NCBI RefSeq assembly: GCF_024259515.1
Contig: NZ_JANBWE010000003.1
Coordinates: 186,001-250,000, forward strand
Length of the DNA: 64,000 bases
Reading direction: 5' to 3'
Origin: Salirhabdus salicampi
GTDB lineage: Bacteria > Bacillota > Bacilli > Bacillales > Alkalibacillaceae
The notes beneath the pieces were generated by a model. It was not told the DNA's origin. It saw only the letters and a program-made list of their open reading frames with translations, and did no database searches. Position numbers and translations under genes: made by a program. Shown piece by piece: positions 25,539 to 34,942 of this stretch (the first letter of the stretch is position 1; every line of letters starts with the position of its first letter).

Positions 25539-28500
25539 GTGAAGTTTATACAATTTATTTTAAAGAGAAAGATTCTTGTTGGATTATTAGTATTTTTTGT
25601 TATTGGATTCGGTTTATTTGCTGTGAATCAACTGGACAAAAAATTACTACCAACGATAAAAATTGATGCTGCAGTTATCGAACTGTATGCTGGGGATTTA
25701 GATGCTACTGTAATTGAAGAACAAATTGTCGGGCCACTTGAACAAAGATTGTTGGCCATTGCTACCTTGGATAACATGTTATCCTTTACATATGAAGGTA
25801 ATGCAACGATCCGAGTCTTTTTTGATGAAGGAACTGGGGATGAAGGCTATAGAGATGTTCAAGCTGCAATAAATGAAGTGGAAAATGAATTAATCGGGTT
25901 GCAAGATTATGAAACATTCCAACTGTCAACAGACCAGCCGTTTGAGCATTTTATGGAAATATCAAATGGTGATATGGATGTAATGTCACAGTTTGCTAAA
26001 GATGTTTTAAAACCTAGATTAGAATCGCTTTCTGAAGTCCGGGAAGTTTCATTATCAGGTTTAACACAATATGAAGTTACGATTGAACTTGATCAGAACA
26101 GAATATCCGAATACGGACTGGACCCTCAACAAATTATTGGAGCGATTCAAGAGACGAATCGGTTTCAGTCAATGGGGTCATTTAGTGAAGAAGAGCAAAC
26201 GCCTACATTAAAGTGGGATACGACATTATCGGATAAGGAAGATGTTGAAAAGATTTCCATTCTTTCTAATGATGGTCCTGTACGTTTAGGTGAAATGGCT
26301 ACAGTTACAATGAATCAATCAGATGTTGTCTCAAATGTGTGGAAAGAAGGTTCAACAGATTTTATATTTGTTCGAATAGGTCGTTCTACTGATGCAAATC
26401 AAATTGATATGGCCCTTGCAGTTCGAGAAGAAATCAAAGCTTTAGAAGATGAAGGGTTAGTGGATGAATTTGAGATAAATGAAATCGTTGCCCAAGCAGA
26501 TTATGTTGATGATGCTATGAGTGGTGTTCAAAACAATGTATTAATCGGGGGAATTGTAGCTCTTTTTATATTATTAGCCTTTTTACGTAACATTCGAGCT
26601 ACCGTTGTTATCGCTCTGGCTATTCCGTCATCAATATTACTAACATTTATAGCGATGTGGGTTTTTGACTTTAGTTTTAATTTATTGACCCTTATAGCAT
26701 TAGGTTTAGGAATAGGGATGATTGTTGATTCTTCAATCGTTATTTTAGAATCCATTTACAAAAAGAAAGAAGAAGGTTTAAAGAACTTCGATGCAGTCGT
26801 AACAGGTACGAAAGAAGTTGCATCGGCTGTGATCGCCTCTATGTTGACGACCATCGTCGTGTTCTTACCAATTGGAATTATTGGTGGAGAAATAGGTGAA
26901 TTCATTCTTGTTCTTTCAATGGTCGTGATTATTACACTAACAAGTTCAGTTATTATTGCCTTTACTTTAATTCCCGTACTATCGGATAAGTTTGTAAAGG
27001 TTAAAAGTAATTCGGAGAAAAATGGTGAAAGTAAACTTTTATCAAAGTATGGGGCGGTTATTACGTGGATTACAAGGAAAAAGCGGTGCCGTTTAGGAGT
27101 TATAGCATTGTTCGTCCTCATATTTATCGGTTCTATGGCTGTCGTTTCCAAAATACCGACGACGGTCATTCCTGACATGTATAACCGCTACAGTGAAGTA
27201 CAATTATTACTCGAACCTGGAACAACGTTAGAAGAACGAACCGAAGTCATAAACGAGATTGATGCTCGTTTATCTAATATTACAGATGTCGAAACGAATT
27301 ATGTAATGACATTTGAAAATACTTTGTTTGCGATCATTAATATGACAAGAGGGGAAAACATTACGAGGGAGCAAAGTGCTGTAAACGAGGAAATTTTAAG
27401 CTCTTTTCGGGAGATGACTGGCGTTTATCCTATAAAATCTGTATCAGGCAATCTCGATGCTGTGGGAGGTTCACCTGTTCAAATAGATGTTCAAGGGAAA
27501 GAGTTTGCTGAGATTGAACAAATTGCCGAAGAACTCCGAGCAGAATTAAGATCCATCGATGGTATAGTCGGTGTTACAAATGCACAACGACAATCCATAG
27601 CACAACACATTATTGTCGATGAGGATACAGTATTTGATGACGGTTTAACCCCGATACAAATAAAACAATATATGGAACAATTATCGATGGAAATGCCTAT
27701 CGGTATGATTCAAGAAGAGGGGAATACGTATCCAATCATTGTATCTATGGGTGAACCTTTAACATCATATGATGCTTTATTGGAAACGGAAATTAATACA
27801 CCACGGGGAACTAAAGTGCTTTCAGAATATGTCTCACTCGAGAATGTAGAAACACCGAATCAAGTGCTACGGAAAAAAGGCGAGCGATATATAATTGTTC
27901 AAGCAGATATTGAGGGGCGAGACCTAGGATCTATTAATCGTGATGTGCAAAATGTGATAAAAGATATGGATATTCCTATGGGTTATAGTGTATCTTTATC
28001 TGGCGATTTAGAGGAACAACAAAAAGCAATGACTGAAATGATGCTCGTATTGCTTGCTGCCCTTTTCCTTGTATATTTTGTTATGGCTGTACAATTTAAC
28101 CATTTAGCTCATCCGCTGGTTGTAATGTCGGTTATCCCGGTAACAATGGCAGGAGTTATTATAGGACTTCTCGTTACTCAGAGAGAACTAAGCATATTTT
28201 CATCGATGGGTGTGATTATGTTAATCGGGATTATCTTAAACAATGCTATTCTTTTATTAGATCGGACAAAACAGTTAAGAAAAGCAGGATATGACATTGA
28301 TCAGGCTTTAGTTACAGCAGGGAAAAATCGCTTACGCCCCATTTTTATGACGACGTTAACGACAGCAGGAGGTATGCTGCCTTTAGCTTTTGCAACAGGT
28401 TCTTCTGGTAATTTTCAGGCACCGATTGCTACTGTAATTATTTCCGGTCTGTTATTCGGAACGCTTATAACATTAATTTTAATTCCAGCAGTGTATATGA

Positions 28501-28571
28501 CGTTTAATGATATCGGTAGAGGGTTACGAAAGATTGTAAAAAGAAAGAAAAAAGATACGTTGACGATGTAG
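25539..28571 (+). CDS. RND-family efflux permease (SwrC/YerP-like)
   Basis: 1010-aa HAE1-type resistance-nodulation-division permease. It has a first helix at about 12-30, a large outside loop to about 325, a block of helices to about 500, a second loop and a final helix block. The motif GLGIGMIVDSSIVILES carries the helix-4 aspartate used for proton coupling. In B. subtilis the relative SwrC exports surfactin and other amphiphiles. No membrane fusion protein is next to it, normal for Gram-positive members. It starts at GTG 25539 with GGGGGAGGGG upstream. Confidence 0.9.
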   Translation: MKFIQFILKRKILVGLLVFFVIGFGLFAVNQLDKKLLPTIKIDAAVIELYAGDLDATVIEEQIVGPLEQRLLAIATLDNMLSFTYEGNATIRVFFDEGTGDEGYRDVQAAINEVENELIGLQDYETFQLSTDQPFEHFMEISNGDMDVMSQFAKDVLKPRLESLSEVREVSLSGLTQYEVTIELDQNRISEYGLDPQQIIGAIQETNRFQSMGSFSEEEQTPTLKWDTTLSDKEDVEKISILSNDGPVRLGEMATVTMNQSDVVSNVWKEGSTDFIFVRIGRSTDANQIDMALAVREEIKALEDEGLVDEFEINEIVAQADYVDDAMSGVQNNVLIGGIVALFILLAFLRNIRATVVIALAIPSSILLTFIAMWVFDFSFNLLTLIALGLGIGMIVDSSIVILESIYKKKEEGLKNFDAVVTGTKEVASAVIASMLTTIVVFLPIGIIGGEIGEFILVLSMVVIITLTSSVIIAFTLIPVLSDKFVKVKSNSEKNGESKLLSKYGAVITWITRKKRCRLGVIALFVLIFIGSMAVVSKIPTTVIPDMYNRYSEVQLLLEPGTTLEERTEVINEIDARLSNITDVETNYVMTFENTLFAIINMTRGENITREQSAVNEEILSSFREMTGVYPIKSVSGNLDAVGGSPVQIDVQGKEFAEIEQIAEELRAELRSIDGIVGVTNAQRQSIAQHIIVDEDTVFDDGLTPIQIKQYMEQLSMEMPIGMIQEEGNTYPIIVSMGEPLTSYDALLETEINTPRGTKVLSEYVSLENVETPNQVLRKKGERYIIVQADIEGRDLGSINRDVQNVIKDMDIPMGYSVSLSGDLEEQQKAMTEMMLVLLAALFLVYFVMAVQFNHLAHPLVVMSVIPVTMAGVIIGLLVTQRELSIFSSMGVIMLIGIILNNAILLLDRTKQLRKAGYDIDQALVTAGKNRLRPIFMTTLTTAGGMLPLAFATGSSGNFQAPIATVIISGLLFGTLITLILIPAVYMTFNDIGRGLRKIVKRKKKDTLTM

Positions 28572-28588
28572 GAGAAAACATATGTAGA

Positions 28589-28640
28589 GCCAATTATGAA
28601 AATAACAACTACGAAAAGTAGTAATATGGTGGCTTTTTTC
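28589..28640 (+). terminator. Terminator after the RND gene
   Basis: AGCCA pairs with TGGCT around an inner ACTAC-GAAAA-GTAGT stem, followed by six T residues. Confidence 0.65.
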
Positions 28641-28704
28641 ACAAGTTTACTCCTCTCCACTTTTCCATATCGTTTATGTGAGTTTTGATGTCATGTAAGC
28701 CTTT

Positions 28705-29337
28705 ATGGAAAGTTACCAAAAACGAACTGTAGACAATGGAACCTTTTCGCTGGAACAAAAGAATAGTATTGTGTATGTAAAAATGGATGCCCCGACTATG
28801 AAGGGTTTTTCTATACCGTTTTTGAATTTTCAAAGCAACGGTGAACAAAGACTAGTCCAAATCAAAATTCCGAAAGGTCAAGTTGATTTTGTCAAAGTAA
28901 TTTCTAATATTGGTCAAATCCATATCGAGACAATCCATACTAAATCATTACACGCTGAAAGTGATATAGGTGAAATTTTAATTGATCAGTTCCGAGGTGA
29001 GAAAGCTGATATTAAAACAAACATAGGAAAAATTAACATTAACTCAGCAGTAGGTAAAATGAATGTAAGTACAGATAAAGGACAAATTTCGTTAACATTG
29101 GATGAGATGGTTGAAGATGTTTATCTTATGTCTAATATAGGTGAAATTAATGTGAATATATTACATGTACCCGATCATATCACGTTTGACCTTTCAACAA
29201 ACTTAGGTGAAATTTCGGTTAATGGTTTCGATAACGTAGATGGCTCGTCACGCAAAATGGTTAAAGAGTTAAGTGAAGGTGGTCCTATATTATTTGGGAA
29301 AACAGAAATTGGAAAAATAAATATTCAACATGAATGA
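28705..29337 (+). CDS. DUF4097-like beta-repeat protein, possibly N-terminally truncated
   Basis: 210 aa of repeating short beta units (SNIGQI, SDIGEI, TNIGKI, SNIGEI, TNLGEI) typical of DUF4097 adhesin-like beta-helix domains. No signal peptide or helix is visible, and most family proteins are longer. The ATG has no ribosome site, a TAA lies two codons ahead in frame and the RND terminator ends only 64 nt upstream. It may be a decayed gene or have a weak start. Function is not known. Confidence 0.6.
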   Translation: MESYQKRTVDNGTFSLEQKNSIVYVKMDAPTMKGFSIPFLNFQSNGEQRLVQIKIPKGQVDFVKVISNIGQIHIETIHTKSLHAESDIGEILIDQFRGEKADIKTNIGKININSAVGKMNVSTDKGQISLTLDEMVEDVYLMSNIGEINVNILHVPDHITFDLSTNLGEISVNGFDNVDGSSRKMVKELSEGGPILFGKTEIGKINIQHE

Positions 29338-29506
29338 ATTATATACATTCGTGCATGTTTAAGCTGAAATAATATTGTTGTTTCCGAACTAGGAAAATTT
29401 TTTTCTGTTTACGAATTTTGTTAGTATTTGTTCTCACAATAATGACCATATTAAGAATGATGATATTAATATATCATCGCTAGACATAAGTACCAGGAGG
29501 ATCGAA

Positions 29507-29707
29507 ATGACAACAGGTAAGGTAAAATGGTTTAACTCAGAAAAAGGTTATGGATTTATTGAGGTGGAAGGCGCTGATGATGTATTTGTACATTATTCAG
29601 CAATCGAAGGAGACGGCTTTAAAACATTAGAAGAAGGTCAAGAAGTATCTTTTGATATTGAAGATGGTCAAAGAGGACCTCAAGCTGCTAATGTAAGAAA
29701 ATCGTAA
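29507..29707 (+). CDS. csp: Cold shock protein
   Basis: 66-aa CspA/CspB-type OB-fold RNA chaperone. RNP1 (KGYGFIEV) and RNP2 (VFVHYSAI) are intact. It melts mRNA structure and helps translation in the cold and in growth. The ribosome site CCAGGAGGATCGAA is strong. A leader of more than 100 nt is likely, as in other csp genes. A long terminator hairpin follows. Confidence 0.95.
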   Translation: MTTGKVKWFNSEKGYGFIEVEGADDVFVHYSAIEGDGFKTLEEGQEVSFDIEDGQRGPQAANVRKS

Positions 29708-29714
29708 GCCTGAC

Positions 29715-29757
29715 AAAGGATCTAAAAAGATAATGCATTATCTTTTTAGGTCCTTTT
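29715..29757 (+). terminator. Terminator after csp
   Basis: AAAGGA-CTAAAAAGATAATGCATTATCTTTTTAG-TCCTTTT, a long near-perfect stem with T residues. Confidence 0.85.
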
Positions 29758-29792
29758 CCTTTTAGTGCCCTATTCATAAGGGGGGGATAATC

Positions 29793-30683
29793 ATTTTTGA
29801 TTGCATTATCATTGGTGGTGGGATTGCTGGTTTGCAAGCGTCTATTCAGTTAGGGCGATACAACCATCACATTCTCGTTATTGATGCTGGTAAAGGGCGT
29901 TCTGCCCTCTGTAGAAGCTACCACAATATTTTAGGGTGGCCTGATGGGATAAGTGGAGAAAAGCTAAGAAAAATTGGCAGGGAACAAGCAAAACGAGTAG
30001 GCGTACAATTTCATGACGATCAAGTTGTACATGTACAACATATAGACGAGAAGTATTTTCAACTTGAAACAAAAAATGGATTCACATATAAAGGAAAACG
30101 ACTACTCTTTGCAACTGGTCTTTTGGACAGGTTGCCGAACATACCGCATTTAGAAGCGTTTTTAGGTCTTTCCGTATATGTATGTCCTGATTGTGATGGC
30201 TACGAAGTGAACAATAAAAAGACGATTGTTATTGGGTCTGGGGATGTAGGGGCCAATATGGCTTTAACCCTAACTTATTGGACGAATGACCTTATGTATA
30301 TTAATCATGAACAAACGAATATAAGCAACGAAAAGTATGATCAGTTAAAACGAAAAGGCATTCCCATTATAAATCAATCGATAATGGAAATCACAGGTGA
30401 CGGTCCTTCATTTCAAGGTGTAATTTTGGCTGACGGTCAACCAATAGATGGGGAAAGAGGGTTTATTGCTATGGGAGGTAATCAAGTGAAATCCTCATTA
30501 GCCAAAAGCTTAGGGGTTCAACCATTAAAAAATGATCATATTGAAGTGAATCCCCGTACCCGTGAAACAAATGTGAAACATGTTTGGGCAGCGGGGGACG
30601 TTGTTGCCCATTCAGAACTCGTAACGCTAGCTATGGGGGAAGGGTCTCAAGCAGCAATATGGATTCATAAGAGCTTATTATAA
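29793..30683 (+). CDS. Thioredoxin reductase-like FAD/NAD(P) oxidoreductase
   Basis: About 296 aa. The FAD motif GGGIAG is at residues 7-12, a redox pair in CPDCDG stands where thioredoxin reductases have CATC, and the NAD(P) motif GSGDVG follows. The usual FAD end GDVV is near 268. The first ATG/GTG/TTG in frame (TTG 29832) would cut away the FAD loop. The protein must begin at or before ATT 29793, which reads MFDCIIIGGG and lies six bases after GGGGGG. I take ATT as the start. Partner protein is not evident. Confidence 0.85.
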   Translation: MFDCIIIGGGIAGLQASIQLGRYNHHILVIDAGKGRSALCRSYHNILGWPDGISGEKLRKIGREQAKRVGVQFHDDQVVHVQHIDEKYFQLETKNGFTYKGKRLLFATGLLDRLPNIPHLEAFLGLSVYVCPDCDGYEVNNKKTIVIGSGDVGANMALTLTYWTNDLMYINHEQTNISNEKYDQLKRKGIPIINQSIMEITGDGPSFQGVILADGQPIDGERGFIAMGGNQVKSSLAKSLGVQPLKNDHIEVNPRTRETNVKHVWAAGDVVAHSELVTLAMGEGSQAAIWIHKSLL

Positions 30684-30691
30684 AGAAAAGA

Positions 30692-30713
30692 AAGCTGTCC
30701 AATTGGACAGCTT
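30692..30713 (+). terminator. Bidirectional terminator
   Basis: AAGCTGTCC-AATT-GGACAGCTT between convergent genes; overlaps the end of the Rieske oxidoreductase gene. Confidence 0.75.
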
Positions 30714-32271
30714 ATTTGTTTTCAATATCTGATGTATCGAATGTTTTTAGCGGTTTTTCAGCTGGTCCGTCAACAACATCCCCTTTATAGTTAAAACGTG
30801 ATCCATGACAAGGGCAATCCCATGATCGTTCTGCATTATTCCATTCAACTTCACAGCCCATATGGGTACAAGTTGTGTCTACGACATGTAATTGGCCATT
30901 TTCATCTCGATAGGCACCTGATCGTTCACCATTCACTGTTAAAACGGTAGCCTCTCCATTTGGTAAATCTGAAGCATCAAACTTGTTAGGCGCTTGAACC
31001 TTGCCTTGAACGAGATGTGTTGCAACGTCTGTATTATATTTCGCAAATGACTTTACATCTGGATCAATATTGAATCTCCCTGGATCATACACTTCTCTAG
31101 CAGGGTTGTCTCGTTTCATAATGATATCCCGTAAAAGTAATGAACCTGCAATACTGTTGGACATCCCCCACTTTCGATACCCGGTAGCTACGAGAACGTA
31201 AGGGTCGTTAGAGGTGATATTTCCTATGTACGGAATTTTATCTAACGTCGTTAAATCTTGAGTGGACCAACGGTATTTAAACTCTTTAATTCCTAATACA
31301 TCTTCCGCAAATTGTTGCAATGCTTCATAATGTTTCATTGTATTAATTCCGTGTCCAACCTTATGTCGGTCTCCTCCGACGAGGATAAGTTTTTCTCCGT
31401 TGTAAGTTGTATAACGTAAAGAGCGAGTTGGTGAATCATCATTAATATACATTCCGCCAGGATAAGGTGTATCTGTCGTAATACCAATAAGATAGGATCG
31501 CTCAGGCTTGAGTCTCGCATAATAATGTCCTTTCGAATCATAAAAAGGAAATCTGGAACAGGATAAGACGTACTTACAAGAAACTTTATGCCCCTTTAAC
31601 GTGACGACTTTAGATACAGTACCTTCTTCCACATTCGTAGCGGTTGTTTTTTCGTAAAGCAGACCGCCGTTTTGTAAATAAGCTTGTAAAAGGGGTTGTA
31701 AAAATTTTAACGGGTGAAACTGGGCCTGGTCTTTCATTACTAAGGCGCCTTTTACATCAATATTAAACGGAATCTCATGAAGAAAATCCCGCTCTATACC
31801 TAATTTTTCATACGCTTTAAATTCTTTTTGAATATTGTTCAATGAATTTTCCGAAGTTGCATAAACAATAGCATCCTCTTCACTAAAATCACAGTCAATA
31901 TTGTACTCTTGTATCGTATCCTTTACAAACCGGATTGCCTCCATATTCGATTCATAATATTGGCGTGTTTTTTCAATTCCGAAGTGTTGGATAAATTCAT
32001 CATACACAACACCATGCTGAGCTGTTAGTTTTGCTGTAGTGTATCCCGTTGCCCCATCTAAAATACTCCCAGCTTCAATAATTGCTACTTTTAGCCCTTC
32101 TTTACTTAAGAGGTACCCTGTCGTTATACCTGTAATTCCCGCTCCTACAATAGCTACGTCTACTTCAATATCCTCTGATAACGAATTAAATTGTTGGAAT
32201 TTAACCGAGTCTCGCCAATAAGATTTCGGCTGTTTCGGCATTTCGCTGCTACTTTTTTGTTGTTCATTCAT
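30712..32271 (-). CDS. yhfW: FAD-dependent oxidoreductase with C-terminal Rieske domain (YhfW-like)
   Basis: 519 aa. An N-terminal DAO-type FAD domain starts with VDVAIVGAGITGITTGYLL near residue 38. The last 90 residues are a Rieske [2Fe-2S] domain with CTHMGC and CPCHGSRF supplying two Cys and two His ligands. This fusion matches B. subtilis YhfW. Substrate is not known; it is likely a cytoplasmic amine or sugar-acid oxidase with an electron relay. The ribosome site AGGGTACACA is moderate. Confidence 0.88.
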   Translation of the reverse strand: MNEQQKSSSEMPKQPKSYWRDSVKFQQFNSLSEDIEVDVAIVGAGITGITTGYLLSKEGLKVAIIEAGSILDGATGYTTAKLTAQHGVVYDEFIQHFGIEKTRQYYESNMEAIRFVKDTIQEYNIDCDFSEEDAIVYATSENSLNNIQKEFKAYEKLGIERDFLHEIPFNIDVKGALVMKDQAQFHPLKFLQPLLQAYLQNGGLLYEKTTATNVEEGTVSKVVTLKGHKVSCKYVLSCSRFPFYDSKGHYYARLKPERSYLIGITTDTPYPGGMYINDDSPTRSLRYTTYNGEKLILVGGDRHKVGHGINTMKHYEALQQFAEDVLGIKEFKYRWSTQDLTTLDKIPYIGNITSNDPYVLVATGYRKWGMSNSIAGSLLLRDIIMKRDNPAREVYDPGRFNIDPDVKSFAKYNTDVATHLVQGKVQAPNKFDASDLPNGEATVLTVNGERSGAYRDENGQLHVVDTTCTHMGCEVEWNNAERSWDCPCHGSRFNYKGDVVDGPAEKPLKTFDTSDIENK

Positions 32272-32460
32272 TGTGTACCCTCCATTTATAATTTATCGAT
32301 TATCATTTCCAAAAAGAGGGAAATACATTCACCTATTTGTATTGTATGTACAAAAAATACACTGTCATGGTAGATTTAAATCATTCCGCTTTGAACGTTC
32401 AATTGACGATATGTGTTTTCTTACAGAGAAAGAAAGATTTCATAAGTAGGGAGAGTGCAA

Positions 32461-32544
32461 ATGACGTTTCTCGGATATTTACTGACGTTACTGGTAATAA
32501 ACAAATTATTTTGTTTCAAAGTAATCGACGTCATAAAACCATAA
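32461..32544 (+). CDS. Possible 27-residue hydrophobic peptide
   Basis: An ATG with GTAGGGAGAGTGCAA upstream opens 27 codons, MTFLGYLLTLLVINKLFCF... ending VIDVIKP, mostly one hydrophobic helix. A good hairpin follows seven bases later. It sits alone on the plus strand in a 330-base gap between two minus-strand genes. It could be a small membrane protein or toxin-like peptide, or chance. No other gene is seen in this gap. Confidence 0.3.
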   Translation: MTFLGYLLTLLVINKLFCFKVIDVIKP

Positions 32545-32550
32545 AAAATA

Positions 32551-32590
32551 AAATGGCGTGTCAAATCTGTATCAGATTACACGCCATTTT
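32551..32590 (-). terminator. Terminator of rarD, probably bidirectional
   Basis: AAATGGCGTGT..AATCTG-TAT-CAGATT..ACACGCCATTT, a long stem flanked by A and T runs. Confidence 0.8.
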
Positions 32591-32601
32591 AATGGTGGAA
32601 C

Positions 32602-33531
32602 TTACATTGGTTTATTGATAGATCTTCTACCTTCCAGCTTTGTTAATAATTTAGTTCTAGATAATGTGTAAATCGTTAGTGCTGACCAAATAAACGTAAA
32701 GGATATCATATGGACAGTTGTAAATGGTTCTTTAAATAGTAAGACACCTAGTATGAGCATAATAGTTGGGGCGAAGTATTGTAAAAATCCAACCATAGAT
32801 AAGGGAATTCGCTTTGCTCCACTCGCGAAAAGCAACAATGGAATTGCGGTAGCCATTCCTGTCCCAACTAACAATAAGGCAACAACCGGGTCGGTACTTA
32901 GTTGAAAGCCACCTGTGCCGTTAGAATGAACTGTGCTGAGGAAGAGTAAAGCAATTGGTGTAACGATTAATGTCTCAATTGTAAGCCCGAATACGGAATT
33001 AACAGAGACAAGTTTTTTAAGTAATCCATACAGTCCGAACGATATCGCTAAAAGCAGTGCAACCCAAGGAATGCTACCAAAGTGGATTGTCATATTTAAT
33101 ACGCCGATGGTAGCAAGGATAAATGCACCAATCTGCCATTTGTTAAGTTGTTCCTTTAAAACGAGAACGCCTAACAAAATACTTACAAGCGGATTAACAT
33201 AATAGCCTAAGCTCGCCTCTACTACGTGGTTGTTGTTGACAGCCCAAATATATACCAGCCAGTTTATGCTAATAACGAGGGAAGCGGCCGTTATACCAAA
33301 CAACTTGTTTCGGTCTTTTATAATACTAAGACATTCTAGCTTAAACACATTCCATTGCTTCGAAATGACAACGATTATCATCATAAATACGAATGCCCAT
33401 ACAATTCGGTGAGCTAATACTTCCAGTGCGCTTATATGTTCAACTAACTTCCAATATAATGGAAGAAACCCCCATAAAATATACGCTCCTGCAGCACATA
33501 AAATTCCAAGCTTATCCGTTCCTGTTCCCAT
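32602..33531 (-). CDS. rarD: EamA-family transporter RarD
   Basis: About 309 aa with ten membrane helices in two EamA halves, matching the RarD branch (GILCAAGAYILWGFLPLYWKL at the start). Family members move metabolites; the RarD substrate is not established. Start taken at 33531, where GTGAGG lies eight bases ahead; the frame opens seven codons earlier at an ATG without a ribosome site. Confidence 0.87.
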   Translation of the reverse strand: MGTGTDKLGILCAAGAYILWGFLPLYWKLVEHISALEVLAHRIVWAFVFMMIIVVISKQWNVFKLECLSIIKDRNKLFGITAASLVISINWLVYIWAVNNNHVVEASLGYYVNPLVSILLGVLVLKEQLNKWQIGAFILATIGVLNMTIHFGSIPWVALLLAISFGLYGLLKKLVSVNSVFGLTIETLIVTPIALLFLSTVHSNGTGGFQLSTDPVVALLLVGTGMATAIPLLLFASGAKRIPLSMVGFLQYFAPTIMLILGVLLFKEPFTTVHMISFTFIWSALTIYTLSRTKLLTKLEGRRSINKPM

Positions 33532-33620
33532 GTCATAAACCTCACATTCCATTTCTTAAGTTGTTCCATTTATTATAAAGGAAAATGGAGGGGAAGAAGT
33601 ATGAAAAAGATTGGAAACAG

Positions 33621-33643
33621 AAAAACCCCCGCAATGGCGGAGG
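33621..33643 (-). terminator. Terminator of the methionine gamma-lyase gene
   Basis: Minus-strand CCTCCGCC-ATT-GCGGGGG followed by TTTTT, just past the stop codon. Confidence 0.8.
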
Positions 33644-33649
33644 TGCTTC

Positions 33650-34843
33650 CTACACTTTAGCTAACGCATTGGAAAGGTCGGCCCATATATCATCTTTGTT
33701 TTCTAAGCCGACAGAGAGGCGTAACAATTGGTCGGTGATCCCCATATCCAACCGTTCTTTTTCTGGCACTACAGCGTGTGTCATCGTAGCTGGGTGCTGA
33801 ATTAGCGTTTCGGCATCACCCAAACTAACCGCAATACGAATTAACTGTAATTCATTTAATAACTGTTGAGCATCGTCCTTTGTTCCATAAACTTCAAATG
33901 AGATGAGACCTCCCCCTTGTGCCATTTGTTTGGTCATAATAAAGTCATCATGGTAATCGGAATGACCCGGGTAATACACTTTTTTGACTTTTGGATGTTC
34001 CTTTAACTTCTCCATAAGAAACTTAGCATTTGAACAATGGCGGTCCATTCGAACCGGTAATGTTTTTAAGCCTCTTAATAGCAACCAAGCATCAAACGGA
34101 GATATGATGCCGCCAATATCTTTTTGCGTCGTCATTGCAACTTTAGCAAGAAAATCTTTCTTGCCAACAACTAGTCCTGCAACTACATCACCGTGACCAC
34201 AAATATATTTCGTAGCACTATGAATAACAATGTCACAGTCGAGTTGTAGTGGTTTTTGTAAGTATGGGGTAGCAAATGTATTATCAACAACGACTGGTAT
34301 ATTATGTTTTTTTCCAATTTGTGAGACAAGCTGTAAATCGACGAGTTTCATTGTAGGATTGATAGGGGATTCAATATAAATACATGATGTTTTTGGGGTA
34401 ATGAGTGATTCAATTTCATCTGCTGAAGACATGGAGCTAAAGTCAGTTTGAATACGATACTTATCTTTCATCAAATCAAGTAATCCAAATGTACAGCCAT
34501 AGATCCCCTTTGAACAAATGATGTGATCATCAGACTTCGTTAGAGCGATTAATATCGCGGAAATAGCAGCCATACCCGAACTAAACGCTAGTCCAGCCTC
34601 TCCCCCCTCTAAAGAGGCAATACGAGATTCAAGTGCAGAAACGGTAGGATTGCCAAGCCGAGAATAAATATACCCGCCTTCTTCCCCGGCAAAGCGCCTT
34701 TCACCTTGCTCGGCACTTTCAAAAGTGAATGTAGATGTCTGAAATAGTGGTGTCGATAAGCTGCCGAGGTAATCTTTTGAATTATAGCCACTATGGACAA
34801 CTAATGTGTCAAAATGAAATTGGTAATTATCATCTTTCTTCAT
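33650..34843 (-). CDS. megL: Methionine gamma-lyase
   Basis: 397-aa PLP enzyme of the Cys/Met metabolism family. It breaks methionine into methanethiol, 2-oxobutyrate and ammonia. The PLP lysine is in SATKYICGHGDVVAG, and YGCT near residue 115 has the active-site cysteine that marks methionine gamma-lyases rather than cystathionine synthases or lyases. The ribosome site AAAAGGAGGAGTTCG is strong. A perfect cre site lies 54 nt upstream. It is transcribed alone. Confidence 0.88.
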   Translation of the reverse strand: MKKDDNYQFHFDTLVVHSGYNSKDYLGSLSTPLFQTSTFTFESAEQGERRFAGEEGGYIYSRLGNPTVSALESRIASLEGGEAGLAFSSGMAAISAILIALTKSDDHIICSKGIYGCTFGLLDLMKDKYRIQTDFSSMSSADEIESLITPKTSCIYIESPINPTMKLVDLQLVSQIGKKHNIPVVVDNTFATPYLQKPLQLDCDIVIHSATKYICGHGDVVAGLVVGKKDFLAKVAMTTQKDIGGIISPFDAWLLLRGLKTLPVRMDRHCSNAKFLMEKLKEHPKVKKVYYPGHSDYHDDFIMTKQMAQGGGLISFEVYGTKDDAQQLLNELQLIRIAVSLGDAETLIQHPATMTHAVVPEKERLDMGITDQLLRLSVGLENKDDIWADLSNALAKV

Positions 34844-34896
34844 CGAACTCCTCCTTTTATCTCCCTCATCAATATCATATGTTAATTATCACAAAT

Positions 34897-34911
34897 TTGT
34901 AAGCGCTTACT
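34897..34911 (-). promoter_or_regulatory. Catabolite-responsive element before megL
   Basis: TTGTAAGCGCTTACT fits WTGNAANCGNWNNCW at all fixed bases and contains the palindrome GTAAGCGCTTAC. It suggests CcpA repression of methionine breakdown when sugar is present. Confidence 0.65.
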
Positions 34912-34942
34912 AAAAATGGTGAAGATTATTACATGATAAAAG

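Noticed and set aside
28415-28660. Minus-strand frame with a hydrophobic start (LVKKATILLLFVVV) opposite the end of the RND gene
   Set aside because: The hydrophobic part is simply the terminator hairpin read backwards, and the rest is antisense to a certain gene.
32337-32618. 93-residue plus-strand frame overlapping the yhfW-rarD gap
   Set aside because: No ribosome site, odd composition, and it runs through the rarD terminator into the rarD 3' end.
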